DNA from: Guyparkeria sp. WRN-7
GTDB taxonomy: Bacteria > Pseudomonadota > Gammaproteobacteria > Halothiobacillales > Halothiobacillaceae
Length of the DNA stretch: 64,000 nucleotides
Direction of reading: 5' to 3'
NCBI RefSeq assembly: GCF_001641825.1
Contig: NZ_LRFH01000015.1
Location: 1 to 64,000, forward strand
Each line of letters begins with the position of its first letter. Position 1 is the first letter of the stretch. The notes under the pieces were generated by a model. That model worked only from the letters and a program-made list of their open reading frames with translations, did not search any database and was not told where the DNA came from. Position numbers and translations under genes: made by a program. Of the stretch, positions 1-7,303 are shown one piece after another.

Positions 1-570
1 CTGAAGATGCGCCTGCCGGGCATCGGCGGCGAGGTGCTGCGCCGGCTGGACGTCTCGGTGGTCAATACCCCGGGCGGCGAGCTGTTCCAGGCCCTGAACG
101 ACGGCACCATCGACGCGGCTGAGTGGGTCGGCCCGTTCAACGATCTCGCCTTCGGCTTCCACCGTGCGGCCAAGTACTACTACGCGCCGGGCTGGCAGGA
201 GCCGTCGGCGACCATGGAGGCCCTGATCAACCAGGAGGCCTTCGAGGCCCTGCCCGAGGACCTGCAGCAGATCGTGGACGGGGCGATCAAGATGGCCGCC
301 GGCGAGATGCTGGCCGAGTTCACCGCCCGCAACAACCAGGCATTGAAGACGCTCACCGAGGAGCATGGCGTCGAGCTGCGCTACTTCTCCGACGAGATCA
401 TGCAGGCGCTGTTCGAGACCTCCAACGAGGTGCTTGCCGAGATCACGGCTGAGGATGCCTTCGCCAAGAAGGTGTTCGATTCGCTGCAGGCCTACCGTCG
501 CGACGTCTCGGAGTGGACCGAGGGGTCGGAGTTCACCTACCTTAAGGCGCGGCAGCGCTTTCTCGGCTGA
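1..570 (+). CDS. TRAP transporter solute-binding protein, C-terminal part
   Basis: The first base of the window is already inside this frame, so only the last 189 residues are visible and the start lies upstream. The protein matches the DctP/TakP class of periplasmic solute receptors of TRAP transporters. The visible part has the typical stretch ending in DAAEWVGP (a TakP-type motif for 2-oxo or monocarboxylates), a tyrosine-rich segment AKYYYAPGW, and a helical C-terminus. Such proteins bind a carboxylate in the periplasm and pass it to a DctQM membrane pair. No dctQM genes follow, because the next gene is convergent, so partner genes must be upstream or elsewhere. The family is clear; the exact substrate is inferred. 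Confidence 0.85.
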   Translation: MKMRLPGIGGEVLRRLDVSVVNTPGGELFQALNDGTIDAAEWVGPFNDLAFGFHRAAKYYYAPGWQEPSATMEALINQEAFEALPEDLQQIVDGAIKMAAGEMLAEFTARNNQALKTLTEEHGVELRYFSDEIMQALFETSNEVLAEITAEDAFAKKVFDSLQAYRRDVSEWTEGSEFTYLKARQRFLG

Positions 571-585
571 TGGTGGGCTGACCGG

Positions 586-1257
586 CTAGTCGCTGGCCGC
601 GCGGATCGTCCACACCCGCTCGGCGAGGCTGGTGGCCAGCGGGCGCTCGTGGCGGCCGATTGTGACCACCACGTCCGCCGAGCCCGGTTGGCTGACGCGC
701 CGGCGAACGAACTGGCCGGGCAGCAACCCGAGCTGGGTCAGCCGGCGCAGGTCGGCGGCGTTGGCCGCCGCCAGGCGGACCACCGTCGCGCCTTCGTCGA
801 TGGCCAGATCACTGAGCGCGACCATCTGGCGGCGCTCGACCGGTGCCTCGTCGGGCGCCGGGATCGGTGCGCCGTGGGGGTCGAACTCGGGCTGGCCCAG
901 GTGGTCCCAGAGGCGATCGATCAGGCGGCTGGAGAAGGCGTGCTCGAGGATCTCGGCCTCGGCGTCGACATCGGCCAGCGGCAGCTTGAGGTCCTGGGCG
1001 AGGAAGGTCTCGATCACCCGGTGGCGCCGGATCATGTCCACGGCAATGGTCCAGCCGGCATCGGTCAGGGTCGCGCCCTGGTAGCGGGCGTAGTGGATCA
1101 GGCCGTCGGCATGCAGCCGCTTGAGCATCGCGGTGACTGAGGCGCGGGCAATGCCGAGCCGGTCGGCGATCGCCGAGGTGGTCACGGCCGGCTCGGGTGA
1201 CTGTTCGGCCAGCTTGAAGATGGCCTTGAGATAGTCCTCGTACGCGGTGCTCGCCAT
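586..1257 (-). CDS. mntR: MntR/DtxR-family metal-dependent transcriptional regulator
   Basis: The 223-residue protein has an N-terminal winged helix (about residues 1-65), a dimerisation and metal-binding domain with the family pattern EAEILEHAFS followed by LGQPEFDPHG (about 100-130), and a C-terminal FeoA/SH3-like domain (about 150-220). Members repress or activate Mn/Fe transport genes when loaded with Mn(II) or Fe(II). It is divergent from a TroA-fold protein, which fits a regulator next to its target. Its ATG lies just inside the longest frame of that neighbour, which argues that the neighbour starts further downstream. I found no clear MntR box in the shared intergenic region. Mn versus Fe specificity cannot be decided from sequence. 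Confidence 0.85.
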   Translation of the reverse strand: MASTAYEDYLKAIFKLAEQSPEPAVTTSAIADRLGIARASVTAMLKRLHADGLIHYARYQGATLTDAGWTIAVDMIRRHRVIETFLAQDLKLPLADVDAEAEILEHAFSSRLIDRLWDHLGQPEFDPHGAPIPAPDEAPVERRQMVALSDLAIDEGATVVRLAAANAADLRRLTQLGLLPGQFVRRRVSQPGSADVVVTIGRHERPLATSLAERVWTIRAASD

Positions 1258-1378
1258 GCGGGGGTCCGGGAAGCAGTATGTCGGCGTTACGTTAGCATGG
1301 CCGGCGGCGGTGCTTGCAGGGGTTCGTCGCGCTTTCTACCATCCGCCATTCGTTATCGAGCCATTCAAGGGGCCCACT

Positions 1379-2380
1379 GTGCAGACTGATTCCGGTTGTC
1401 GTCATCCTCACTCGACTCGCCCGAGCCTGTGGCGGGGTATCGCGTTCACCCTGCTTGCCGCTGTCTCCATCGGCGCGGCGCAGGCGCAGGACGAGGTGCT
1501 GCAGTACGCCGGCGGCGAGCGCGACATCGAGCCGCTGACCGTGGTCACCGATACCACCATCAGTGCGCAACTGGTGCGTGACCTGGCGGACAACTTCGTC
1601 CAGGTCGAATCGGTCGCCGAGATCGGCGAATCGCCTGTTGGCATCGAGGTCACCGACGCCGACCGCGATGCGATTCGTGACGCCGATCTGGTGGTCTACC
1701 AGGGTCTCGGACTGATGCCGGCGTTCATCGCCGCGGCCGAGAAGCGCGATACCGACGACCGGGTGATGCTTGCGGACCGTATTCCCGAGTTCCGGCTGAT
1801 CGAGGATCCGGAGGGCAACGTCAATCCGTATACCTACCTGTCGCCCACGCTGCTGCAATTCGCGGTCGACCATCTGACCACCCGGCTGAAGAAGCGTCTC
1901 GAGCCGGTGGCCGGCGAGATCGAGGGCAACCGGCTGCGGGTCAACATCGAGCTGCAGTCGCTCGAGCGCGAGACCGAGGGGCTGATGGAGGACGTGCCGC
2001 GCGGCGAGCGGCTGCTCGTCACCGACAACGACGTGTTCGCCTATTTCGCCAAGGCCTACTACTTCGAGCTGCTGGACGTCACGCAGGAGGGCGACAGCGA
2101 GAAGGCGATCGAACAGATCAATCGCAATCAGACGCCCAACGTCTTCCGCGTGGCCGGCGTGGGCGATGGGGCGATCGAGGAATGGCTCGAGGCGCAGCGC
2201 GGCGATGCGATCCCCGAGTCCGTCGGGCTGGCCGCGGCACTCAACGGCCTGTGGCTGGGTGAGCCCAATCTGCCGGCAGGGACCTACATCGGCCTGTTCC
2301 GGCAGAACGTCAGCACCATCCTGCTGGGTCTGAAGCCGTTGCCGGCCGCCGGGCAGGAGGCGCCGGAGCTCGCCCAGTAA
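1379..2380 (+). CDS. TroA/ZnuA-fold ABC transporter substrate-binding-like protein
   Basis: The frame is open from 1247, but the likely start is GTG 1379. It has an AAGGGG ribosome-binding site about 7 bases upstream and gives 333 residues beginning with a normal signal peptide ending AAQA-QDE. The fold signature of Mn/Zn cluster A-I binding proteins is present: DADLVVYQGLGL, the SPTLLQFAVDHL helix, VTDNDVFAYFAKAY, and a closing AGTYIGLFRQNV. However, the positions normally held by the four metal ligands are changed. The PHEYEP motif reads SPVGIEV, DPHAW reads NPYTY, the H/E of the VTS(H/E) loop reads N, and the last Asp motif reads LWLG. No permease or ATPase gene follows. Its ligand is therefore unknown. 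Confidence 0.75.
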   Translation: MQTDSGCRHPHSTRPSLWRGIAFTLLAAVSIGAAQAQDEVLQYAGGERDIEPLTVVTDTTISAQLVRDLADNFVQVESVAEIGESPVGIEVTDADRDAIRDADLVVYQGLGLMPAFIAAAEKRDTDDRVMLADRIPEFRLIEDPEGNVNPYTYLSPTLLQFAVDHLTTRLKKRLEPVAGEIEGNRLRVNIELQSLERETEGLMEDVPRGERLLVTDNDVFAYFAKAYYFELLDVTQEGDSEKAIEQINRNQTPNVFRVAGVGDGAIEEWLEAQRGDAIPESVGLAAALNGLWLGEPNLPAGTYIGLFRQNVSTILLGLKPLPAAGQEAPELAQ

Positions 2381-2399
2381 CCAGGCCCGTGAAGGGGGG

Positions 2400-2930
2400 C
2401 TACTCGCTGGTGCGGTGGTCCTGCGCCAGTTCGCGGTAGAAACGTGCCGACTCGGCGAGATGCTCGCGCTCCGCGTCGCTCAACGGGCGGATCTTGCGCG
2501 CCGGGGCGCCGACGTAGAGGTGGCCGCTCTCCAGCACCTTGCCGGGCGAAACCACGCTGCCGGCGGCGATGATCACCTCGTCCTCGACCACCACGTCGTC
2601 CATCACGATCGCGCCCATGCCCACCAGCACCCGGTTGCCGATGGTGCAGGCGTGCAGGATGGCGCGGTGGCCGACGGTCACCTCCTCGCCGATGCGACAG
2701 GGCATGCCCTGCGGATGGGTGGCCGAGGGCTGGTTGACGTGAACGATCACGCCGTCCTGCAGGTTGCTCAGGCGGCCGGCACGGATCTGCTGGACGTCGC
2801 CGCGCAGCACCGCGTTCGGCCAGATCGAGACGCCTTCCTCGAGCACCACGTCGCCGATGACCACCGCGGTCGGATCGACCCAGCAGTCCTCGGCCAGGGT
2901 CGGGAGCTTTGCCTGGAAATTGCGTATCAT
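2400..2930 (-). CDS. Gamma-carbonic anhydrase family protein (left-handed beta-helix)
   Basis: The 176-residue protein is built of hexapeptide repeats (about residues 15-140) followed by a C-terminal helix, like E. coli YrdA/CaiE and archaeal Cam. Three zinc-ligand histidines are present in VIVHVN, TVGHRA and ILHAC. The frame stays open upstream to 3233, but those extra codons lie in a repeat element. MIRNFQAKLP at 2930 is the usual family start and gives the usual length. It is divergent from ubiA, with a mobile repeat (2981-3250) between them. Whether it is an active carbonic anhydrase or an acyl-CoA-associated homologue cannot be told. Confidence 0.88.
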   Translation of the reverse strand: MIRNFQAKLPTLAEDCWVDPTAVVIGDVVLEEGVSIWPNAVLRGDVQQIRAGRLSNLQDGVIVHVNQPSATHPQGMPCRIGEEVTVGHRAILHACTIGNRVLVGMGAIVMDDVVVEDEVIIAAGSVVSPGKVLESGHLYVGAPARKIRPLSDAEREHLAESARFYRELAQDHRTSE

Positions 2931-2980
2931 GCGGGGATCCTCGAATTCGGTCTTGCGGTCGATGCCGCGCATTCTACCCG

Positions 2981-3250
2981 AGGGAAACTCTGCACGAATG
3001 CCATACCGCTCTGCGTGCCTTGAGCCGGGCAGATACAAGGCGTTCGTCCGCCGCGGAAGAGTGATTCTCTTTCCAAGGAAGACAACGCAGCAGATGCCCG
3101 GCTCAAGGCGCGCCCTGCGGGGCCTGGCGAGTCGCCCGTGCTCCGCGTTGCAACGTCTTGACGTGGCCACCGGCACGCCGGCGACATCGCGCCTTGACCA
3201 CGAACGACTCGCCCAGCCAGAGTGGCATGGCATTCGTGCAGAGTTTCCCT
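2981..3250. mobile_element. MITE-like non-autonomous element, full copy A (270 bp)
   Basis: The two ends are long inverted repeats: the left end begins AGGGAAACTCTGCACGAATG and the right end is its reverse complement, ending in GTTTCCCT. The arms match over about 32 bases with three mismatches. Inside is a second inverted pair, CCTTGAGCCGGGCA at about 3018-3031 against TGCCCGGCTCAAGG at about 3095-3108. There is no transposase or convincing ORF. A shorter derivative sits at 24497-24592. The element fills almost all of the spacer between two divergent genes, ending 37 bases before ubiA and 50 bases before the carbonic-anhydrase-like gene. The right end is followed by TA, as is copy B on both sides, hinting at TA-targeting (IS630/mariner-like) mobilisation. 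Confidence 0.8.
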
Positions 3251-3286
3251 AGCTGTGATGCCCGGCACCGACCGGCTGACCCAACC

Positions 3287-4168
3287 ATGTTGCAACAGGC
3301 CGTGCCCGTGTCGCTGATTGCCGAGAAAACCCGCGCCTATCTCGCCCTGACCCGGCTGGACCGGCCGGTGGGCATCTTCCTGCTGCTCTGGCCCACCTAC
3401 TGGGCGTTGTGGGTGGCGGGCAGCGGTCGGCCGGACTTGTTCATCTTCCTGATCTTCACCCTCGGCGTGATCGCGATGCGCTCGGCCGGTTGCGCGATCA
3501 ACGACTTCGCCGACCGGCATGTCGACGGTCACGTCACCCGCACCAAGGGGCGCCCACTGGCTACCGGGCGCATCACGGCGCGCGAGGCGCTGGGTGTATT
3601 CGCCGTGCTGGTGGGCGTGGCGTTTCTGCTGGTGCTGCAGCTCAACGCCATCACTATCGTCATGTCGGTGGTGGCGGTGATCCTGGCGGCCACCTATCCG
3701 TTCGGCAAGCGTTTCCATCACCTGCCGCAGGTTCATCTGGGGCTGGCCTTCGGCTGGGCGATCCCGATGGCCTTCGCCGCGCATCTCGGCCACGTCCCCG
3801 CGGTCGCCTGGGTGCTGCTGCTGGCGAATATCGGCTGGACGCTCGCCTACGACACCCTCTATGCCATGGCCGACCGCCCGGACGATCTCGAGATCGGGGT
3901 GAAGTCCTCGGCGATCCTGTTCGGTCGCTTCGATCTGGTGGCCGTGTCGCTCTCCTACCTCTGGACGCTCGCCTGGCTGGTACTTGTCGGCTGGATGGTG
4001 GATCTCGATCCCGGCTACTTCGTCGGCTTGGCGTTGGCCGGCATCAGCGCGGTCTGGATCGTCCGCACCGCCCGCAGCCGCGAGCTGGCCGACTGCGTGC
4101 TCGCCTTCCGTCGCAACAACGTCTTCGGCGCGATCGTGATGCTGGCTCTGATCGCCGGTTTCCTCTGA
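3287..4168 (+). CDS. ubiA: 4-hydroxybenzoate polyprenyltransferase
   Basis: This 293-residue integral membrane protein attaches a polyprenyl chain to 4-hydroxybenzoate in ubiquinone synthesis. Both diphosphate/Mg-binding aspartate motifs are visible: NDFADRHVD around residue 73 and DTLYAMADRPDD around residue 195. About eight or nine hydrophobic segments are present, including the opening LTRLDRPVGIFLLLWPTYWAL. The start is placed at ATG 3287 (MLQQAVPV). The frame is also open upstream, but that part is the mobile repeat, which supplies an in-frame ATG at 3227. Downstream is a separate exported-protein gene. A ubiC partner is not seen in the window. Confidence 0.95.
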   Translation: MLQQAVPVSLIAEKTRAYLALTRLDRPVGIFLLLWPTYWALWVAGSGRPDLFIFLIFTLGVIAMRSAGCAINDFADRHVDGHVTRTKGRPLATGRITAREALGVFAVLVGVAFLLVLQLNAITIVMSVVAVILAATYPFGKRFHHLPQVHLGLAFGWAIPMAFAAHLGHVPAVAWVLLLANIGWTLAYDTLYAMADRPDDLEIGVKSSAILFGRFDLVAVSLSYLWTLAWLVLVGWMVDLDPGYFVGLALAGISAVWIVRTARSRELADCVLAFRRNNVFGAIVMLALIAGFL

Positions 4169-4192
4169 AGCGAAAAGCCACCGTTGCTCGAC

Positions 4193-4214
4193 TACACTCC
4201 GTTAGCCAGCTAAC
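4193..4214 (+). promoter_or_regulatory. Possible promoter/operator before the DsrE-like gene
   Basis: TACACT at 4193-4198 could be a -10 element. It is followed at once by an inverted repeat with 6-base arms, GTTAGC-CA-GCTAAC (4201-4214). No good -35 is visible. A repressor site at the transcription start is one reading. Confidence 0.3.
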
Positions 4215-4269
4215 TAAACGATTGGGCCCTGCCAGCCCGGTCGGTTTCAGCCCGAACGGAGTGTCATTC

Positions 4270-4770
4270 ATGATCAAGCATAGTGTCCTGTCCCTCATGG
4301 CCGGCGCGGTACTGGCGCTGGCCGCGGTCGGTGCGGCCCACGCCGCTGCGCCCGTTGACGATGCGGCGGCCCTGGCCGGCGTGGAGGAGGCCAAGGGCGT
4401 CTTCCAGATCGACTTCACCGCGGCGGAGAAAACCGCCTTCTACCTCGAGATCATCCGCGGGACACACGCGAACTTCGTGCGCCAGGGGCTCGACCCGGAT
4501 CTGGTGATCGTGTTCATCGGCCCGACGGTGAAGTTCCTGACCACCGAGGCCGATGAGGAGGTCGCCGACCCCGCCACCCTGATGCGGATCGAGTCGGAGG
4601 TGGCGCGCCTGGCGGATCTCGGCGTGCGCCTGGAAGTGTGCACGGTTGCCACCGAGGTGTTTGGTGTCGACAACGACACCCTGTTTGACGGTTTGGAGCT
4701 CACCGGCGACGGTTTCGTCGCGATGATTGGCTGGCAGGCGCAGGGCTATCACCCGATCACGATGTTCTGA
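4270..4770 (+). CDS. Exported DsrE/DsrF-like family protein
   Basis: The protein has 166 residues and a clear signal peptide (MIKHSVLSLMAGAVLALAAVGAAHA-A). The mature part has the alternating beta/alpha pattern of the DsrE-like superfamily, including LDPDLVIVFIGPTVKFL (about residues 75-92) and a single cysteine in RLEVCTVATEVFGV (about residue 123). Cytoplasmic DsrE proteins carry sulfane sulfur on a cysteine. Exported single-Cys relatives are common in sulfur-metabolising and other proteobacteria, but their role is not established. The start ATG 4270 is chosen because the signal peptide begins there; the much longer upstream frame is a shadow of ubiA. Cytochrome c' follows 123 bases downstream. 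Confidence 0.7.
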   Translation: MIKHSVLSLMAGAVLALAAVGAAHAAAPVDDAAALAGVEEAKGVFQIDFTAAEKTAFYLEIIRGTHANFVRQGLDPDLVIVFIGPTVKFLTTEADEEVADPATLMRIESEVARLADLGVRLEVCTVATEVFGVDNDTLFDGLELTGDGFVAMIGWQAQGYHPITMF

Positions 4771-4893
4771 GTGACGGGTACGGGCGAACCTCGGTTATCG
4801 GAACAGAATGCCCTTGGCGGTCTAGACTGGTTCTCGAGGACCGGTGCAACGCGTCGGTCGATTGCCGGTTCGACGTGAAGGGGAGGATTCCTT

Positions 4894-5364
4894 ATGAGAA
4901 TCAACACGCTATGCCGGCGGCTCCTGCCGGCCGCCATCGCCTGTGCCGTTGGCACCTCGGGTGCCGTGCTTGCCGCTGACCCCGAGGAGATCATCGAGTA
5001 TCGGCAGGGCGCGATGCAGGTGACCAAGTACCATTTCAGCACCATCGCGGACATGCTCAAGGGCAAGATCGAGTACGACCAGGCCGCGGTCGAGAAGCAC
5101 GCCGATGTCGTGCAGATGATGAGCACGCTGGTGAAGGACGAATTCCCCGAGGGCACCGATGCCCTGGCCGGCGAGACCGGTGCGCTGATCGACATCTGGG
5201 ACAAGCCGGACGAGTTTGCCGACAAGGTGGCCGAGTTCGAGAAGACGGCCAGCGAACTGGAGGACGTCGCCGAATCGGGCGACAGGGAACGGCTTGCCAA
5301 GGCCGTCAAGGATGTCGGCTCGAGCTGCAAGGCGTGTCACGACGACTTCCGTCAGGACGAGTGA
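4894..5364 (+). CDS. Cytochrome c' (class II c-type cytochrome)
   Basis: This is a 156-residue exported protein with a signal peptide ending SGAVLA-ADP. Four amphipathic helices follow, then a C-terminal haem-binding motif CKACH at residues 145-149, the position expected for cytochrome c'/c-556. These periplasmic pentacoordinate haem proteins bind NO or CO and can relieve nitrosative stress; an electron-carrier role is also possible. A ribosome-binding site (GGGGAGGA) precedes ATG 4894. It appears to be monocistronic, with a hairpin terminator at 5389-5410. Confidence 0.9.
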   Translation: MRINTLCRRLLPAAIACAVGTSGAVLAADPEEIIEYRQGAMQVTKYHFSTIADMLKGKIEYDQAAVEKHADVVQMMSTLVKDEFPEGTDALAGETGALIDIWDKPDEFADKVAEFEKTASELEDVAESGDRERLAKAVKDVGSSCKACHDDFRQDE

Positions 5365-5388
5365 CGCGACGAATGGAGCGACATGCGA

Positions 5389-5417
5389 CAACCCGCCAGA
5401 TGGCGGGTTGTTCTCGT
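5389..5417 (+). terminator. Rho-independent-type terminator after cytochrome c'
   Basis: A perfect 10-bp stem, CAACCCGCCA-GA-TGGCGGGTTG (5389-5410), is followed by a short T-rich stretch (TTCTCGTT). It lies 24 bases after the cytochrome c' stop codon. Confidence 0.6.
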
Positions 5418-5478
5418 TGAGAGCGGCCGACGAGATAAGGTCGTTGACGGTTCGCCATTACCTGCTCGTTGAGGTTGC

Positions 5479-5817
5479 ATGCTCACCTTTCCCCGCACAG
5501 CCCAAGCCGACCCCGCCGAGATCGAATCCGTCTTCAAGGAGGAGCTTGCTGCAATGGCGCCCGACGAGCTGCCCCTGCAGCGGGGGATGGCGCACGGCAG
5601 CGTGGCCGACGGCGAGCGACTCTCGGCCATGGTGATCCGCGCGGATATCGACGCCGATCATGTCCGTATCCGAGCCGGCTTGTTCTTTTCCAGCGTGGTC
5701 GCCGGCTGCGCCTGCCACAACGACCCCACGCCGATGGCCGAAGAGGCCGAGTACTGCGAGGCGTCGTTCGAGATCGAGCGCCCTGGCGGCAGTACTGTGG
5801 TGCGCCTGCTCGATTAG
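5479..5817 (+). CDS. Conserved protein of unknown function (GCxCxNDPTP motif)
   Basis: This is a 112-residue soluble-looking protein with no signal peptide or membrane segment. The N-terminal half is predicted helical (PAEIESVFKEELAAMAP). The second half is beta-rich and carries GCACHNDPTP (about residues 75-84) and EYCE shortly after, so three cysteines and a histidine cluster, which could bind a metal. I recall a proteobacterial family with a similar GCxCxDDPTP signature but no assigned function. It has a good coding pattern and stands alone between cytochrome c' and a convergent diguanylate cyclase gene. Confidence 0.65.
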   Translation: MLTFPRTAQADPAEIESVFKEELAAMAPDELPLQRGMAHGSVADGERLSAMVIRADIDADHVRIRAGLFFSSVVAGCACHNDPTPMAEEAEYCEASFEIERPGGSTVVRLLD

Positions 5818-5828
5818 CGCTTTCCGAG

Positions 5829-7277
5829 TCAGTCCGAGCCGACCGTTTCCGTGGCGACCCGGTTGCGCCCTTCGTGCTTGGCGCGGTAGAGAGCGAGGTC
5901 GGCGCGCTGGATCAAGGCGTCGGCCGATTCGCCGGGGCGAAACTGGGCCACGCCCTCGCTGATACCCACCGGCTCGCCGCCTGGCGTGCGCAGTCGGCGT
6001 GACGTCGCCTCGAGCAGCCGGTCGGCCGTCTGACGCGCCCGTTCGAGATCGGCATCCTGCATCAGTACCAGGAACTCGTCGCCTCCCCAGCGGCACAGGG
6101 TATCGCTATCGCGGATCTCGCTCTGGACCGTTGCGACCAGTGTCTTGAGCACCTCGTCACCGGCCTGGTGGCCGTGCTGGTCGTTGATCTGCTTGAAATG
6201 GTCGACGTCGAGGGTGATCAGGGACAGCGGCTCGTTGCGTCGCCGTGCGACGCGCCGGGCCTGCTCGAACAGCAGGTCGAAGGCCTGCCGGTTGGCCGCG
6301 CCGGTGAGCTTGTCGGTGGTCGCCATACTCTCCAGGCGACCCTGATAGCTGCGCAGGGTCAGCCCGCCAATGACGATCACCAGTGCGGCGACGCCCAGGG
6401 CCAGCAGGATGTTGACCACCAGGGTGGTCATCAGCCGCTTGTCGGCCGCCGAGCGGCTCTGCTCGACGATCAGGAACCAGTCGAACTCCGGGATCAGGCG
6501 GGTATTGACGAACACCTCGCGGCCGTTGCTGTTCTCGTAGGACAGCGAGGTGCTCGGACTGGTGAGAATGCGGGTGGTGTACTTCGCCAGCCCCGGTTGT
6601 TCCTGGATGCTGCCTGGCCCGACGTAGCCCTCGCCGTGCATCGTCACTCGGCCCTCGCGATCAACGAAGTAGATCTCTCGGCCGTAGCGGCGCTGGTAGT
6701 TGGCGATCAGGCCCGCGACCGTGTCCACTGCCAGTCCGATGCCGGTCGTGCCGAGGAATTCGCCGTCGCGGTCGACCACCCGGTAGTTGACGAAGATGCT
6801 CAGGCGGGACGGGTCGGCGGTGTCGTGATCGATATTGATCTCGAATGGCTCGTTCATCTCGCGCACCCGGAAGAACCACGCATCGGCCGGCTCGGAGCGG
6901 GAAACGGTCTTGATCACGCCATCGGGGTGGTAGTAGCGCCGTGTCGCCTCGGAGACGAAGAACGCGGTGGTGGTGTCGTACTTGCTCTGGATCTGGTCCA
7001 GGTAACGGATGATCCGCTGCGGGTCGTCCTCGCCGTTGCGCGCCCAGTCACGCACGAAGGTGTCGTGCGCCATCAGTGAGGAGATCAGGATCGAGCGCAG
7101 CAGATCCCGTTCGATCTCCGAGAAGATGTTGTCGCTGGTCAGCGGCAGGGATTCGTCGGCGATCTGGCTCTTGAGCGAGTCCTCGGCGATGAAATAGCTG
7201 ACCAGGCTGGTGGCGACAAAGCCCACTGCGAGCAGGCTGGTCAGGACGATGATGAACAGGCGTTTCTTTGGTTGCAT
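5829..7277 (-). CDS. Membrane diguanylate cyclase with periplasmic Cache sensor
   Basis: The protein has 482 residues: a membrane segment (about 7-29), a periplasmic double-Cache-like sensor domain (about 35-275), a second membrane segment (about 282-308) and a C-terminal GGDEF domain (about 320-475). The catalytic motif is intact (GGDEF, residues 398-402). The allosteric inhibitory RxxD is also present five residues before it (RDSD, 389-392), so product inhibition by c-di-GMP is expected. It makes c-di-GMP from two GTP at the inner membrane in response to an outside ligand that cannot be named. It lies 26 bases downstream of a second c-di-GMP enzyme on the same strand and is probably cotranscribed with it. 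Confidence 0.93.
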   Translation of the reverse strand: MQPKKRLFIIVLTSLLAVGFVATSLVSYFIAEDSLKSQIADESLPLTSDNIFSEIERDLLRSILISSLMAHDTFVRDWARNGEDDPQRIIRYLDQIQSKYDTTTAFFVSEATRRYYHPDGVIKTVSRSEPADAWFFRVREMNEPFEINIDHDTADPSRLSIFVNYRVVDRDGEFLGTTGIGLAVDTVAGLIANYQRRYGREIYFVDREGRVTMHGEGYVGPGSIQEQPGLAKYTTRILTSPSTSLSYENSNGREVFVNTRLIPEFDWFLIVEQSRSAADKRLMTTLVVNILLALGVAALVIVIGGLTLRSYQGRLESMATTDKLTGAANRQAFDLLFEQARRVARRRNEPLSLITLDVDHFKQINDQHGHQAGDEVLKTLVATVQSEIRDSDTLCRWGGDEFLVLMQDADLERARQTADRLLEATSRRLRTPGGEPVGISEGVAQFRPGESADALIQRADLALYRAKHEGRNRVATETVGSD

Positions 7278-7303
7278 GGAGTCTGTGGCGTATCGACGGC
7301 GGG

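Noticed and set aside
1258-1378. Possible MntR box between mntR and the TroA-like gene
   Set aside because: A short direct repeat (TAACGTAACG on the minus strand) is present, but no inverted repeat resembling known MntR sites.
1247-1378. Upstream extension of the TroA-like frame to ATG 1247
   Set aside because: It overlaps the start of mntR, lacks a ribosome-binding site and would bury the signal peptide 50 or more residues inside the protein.
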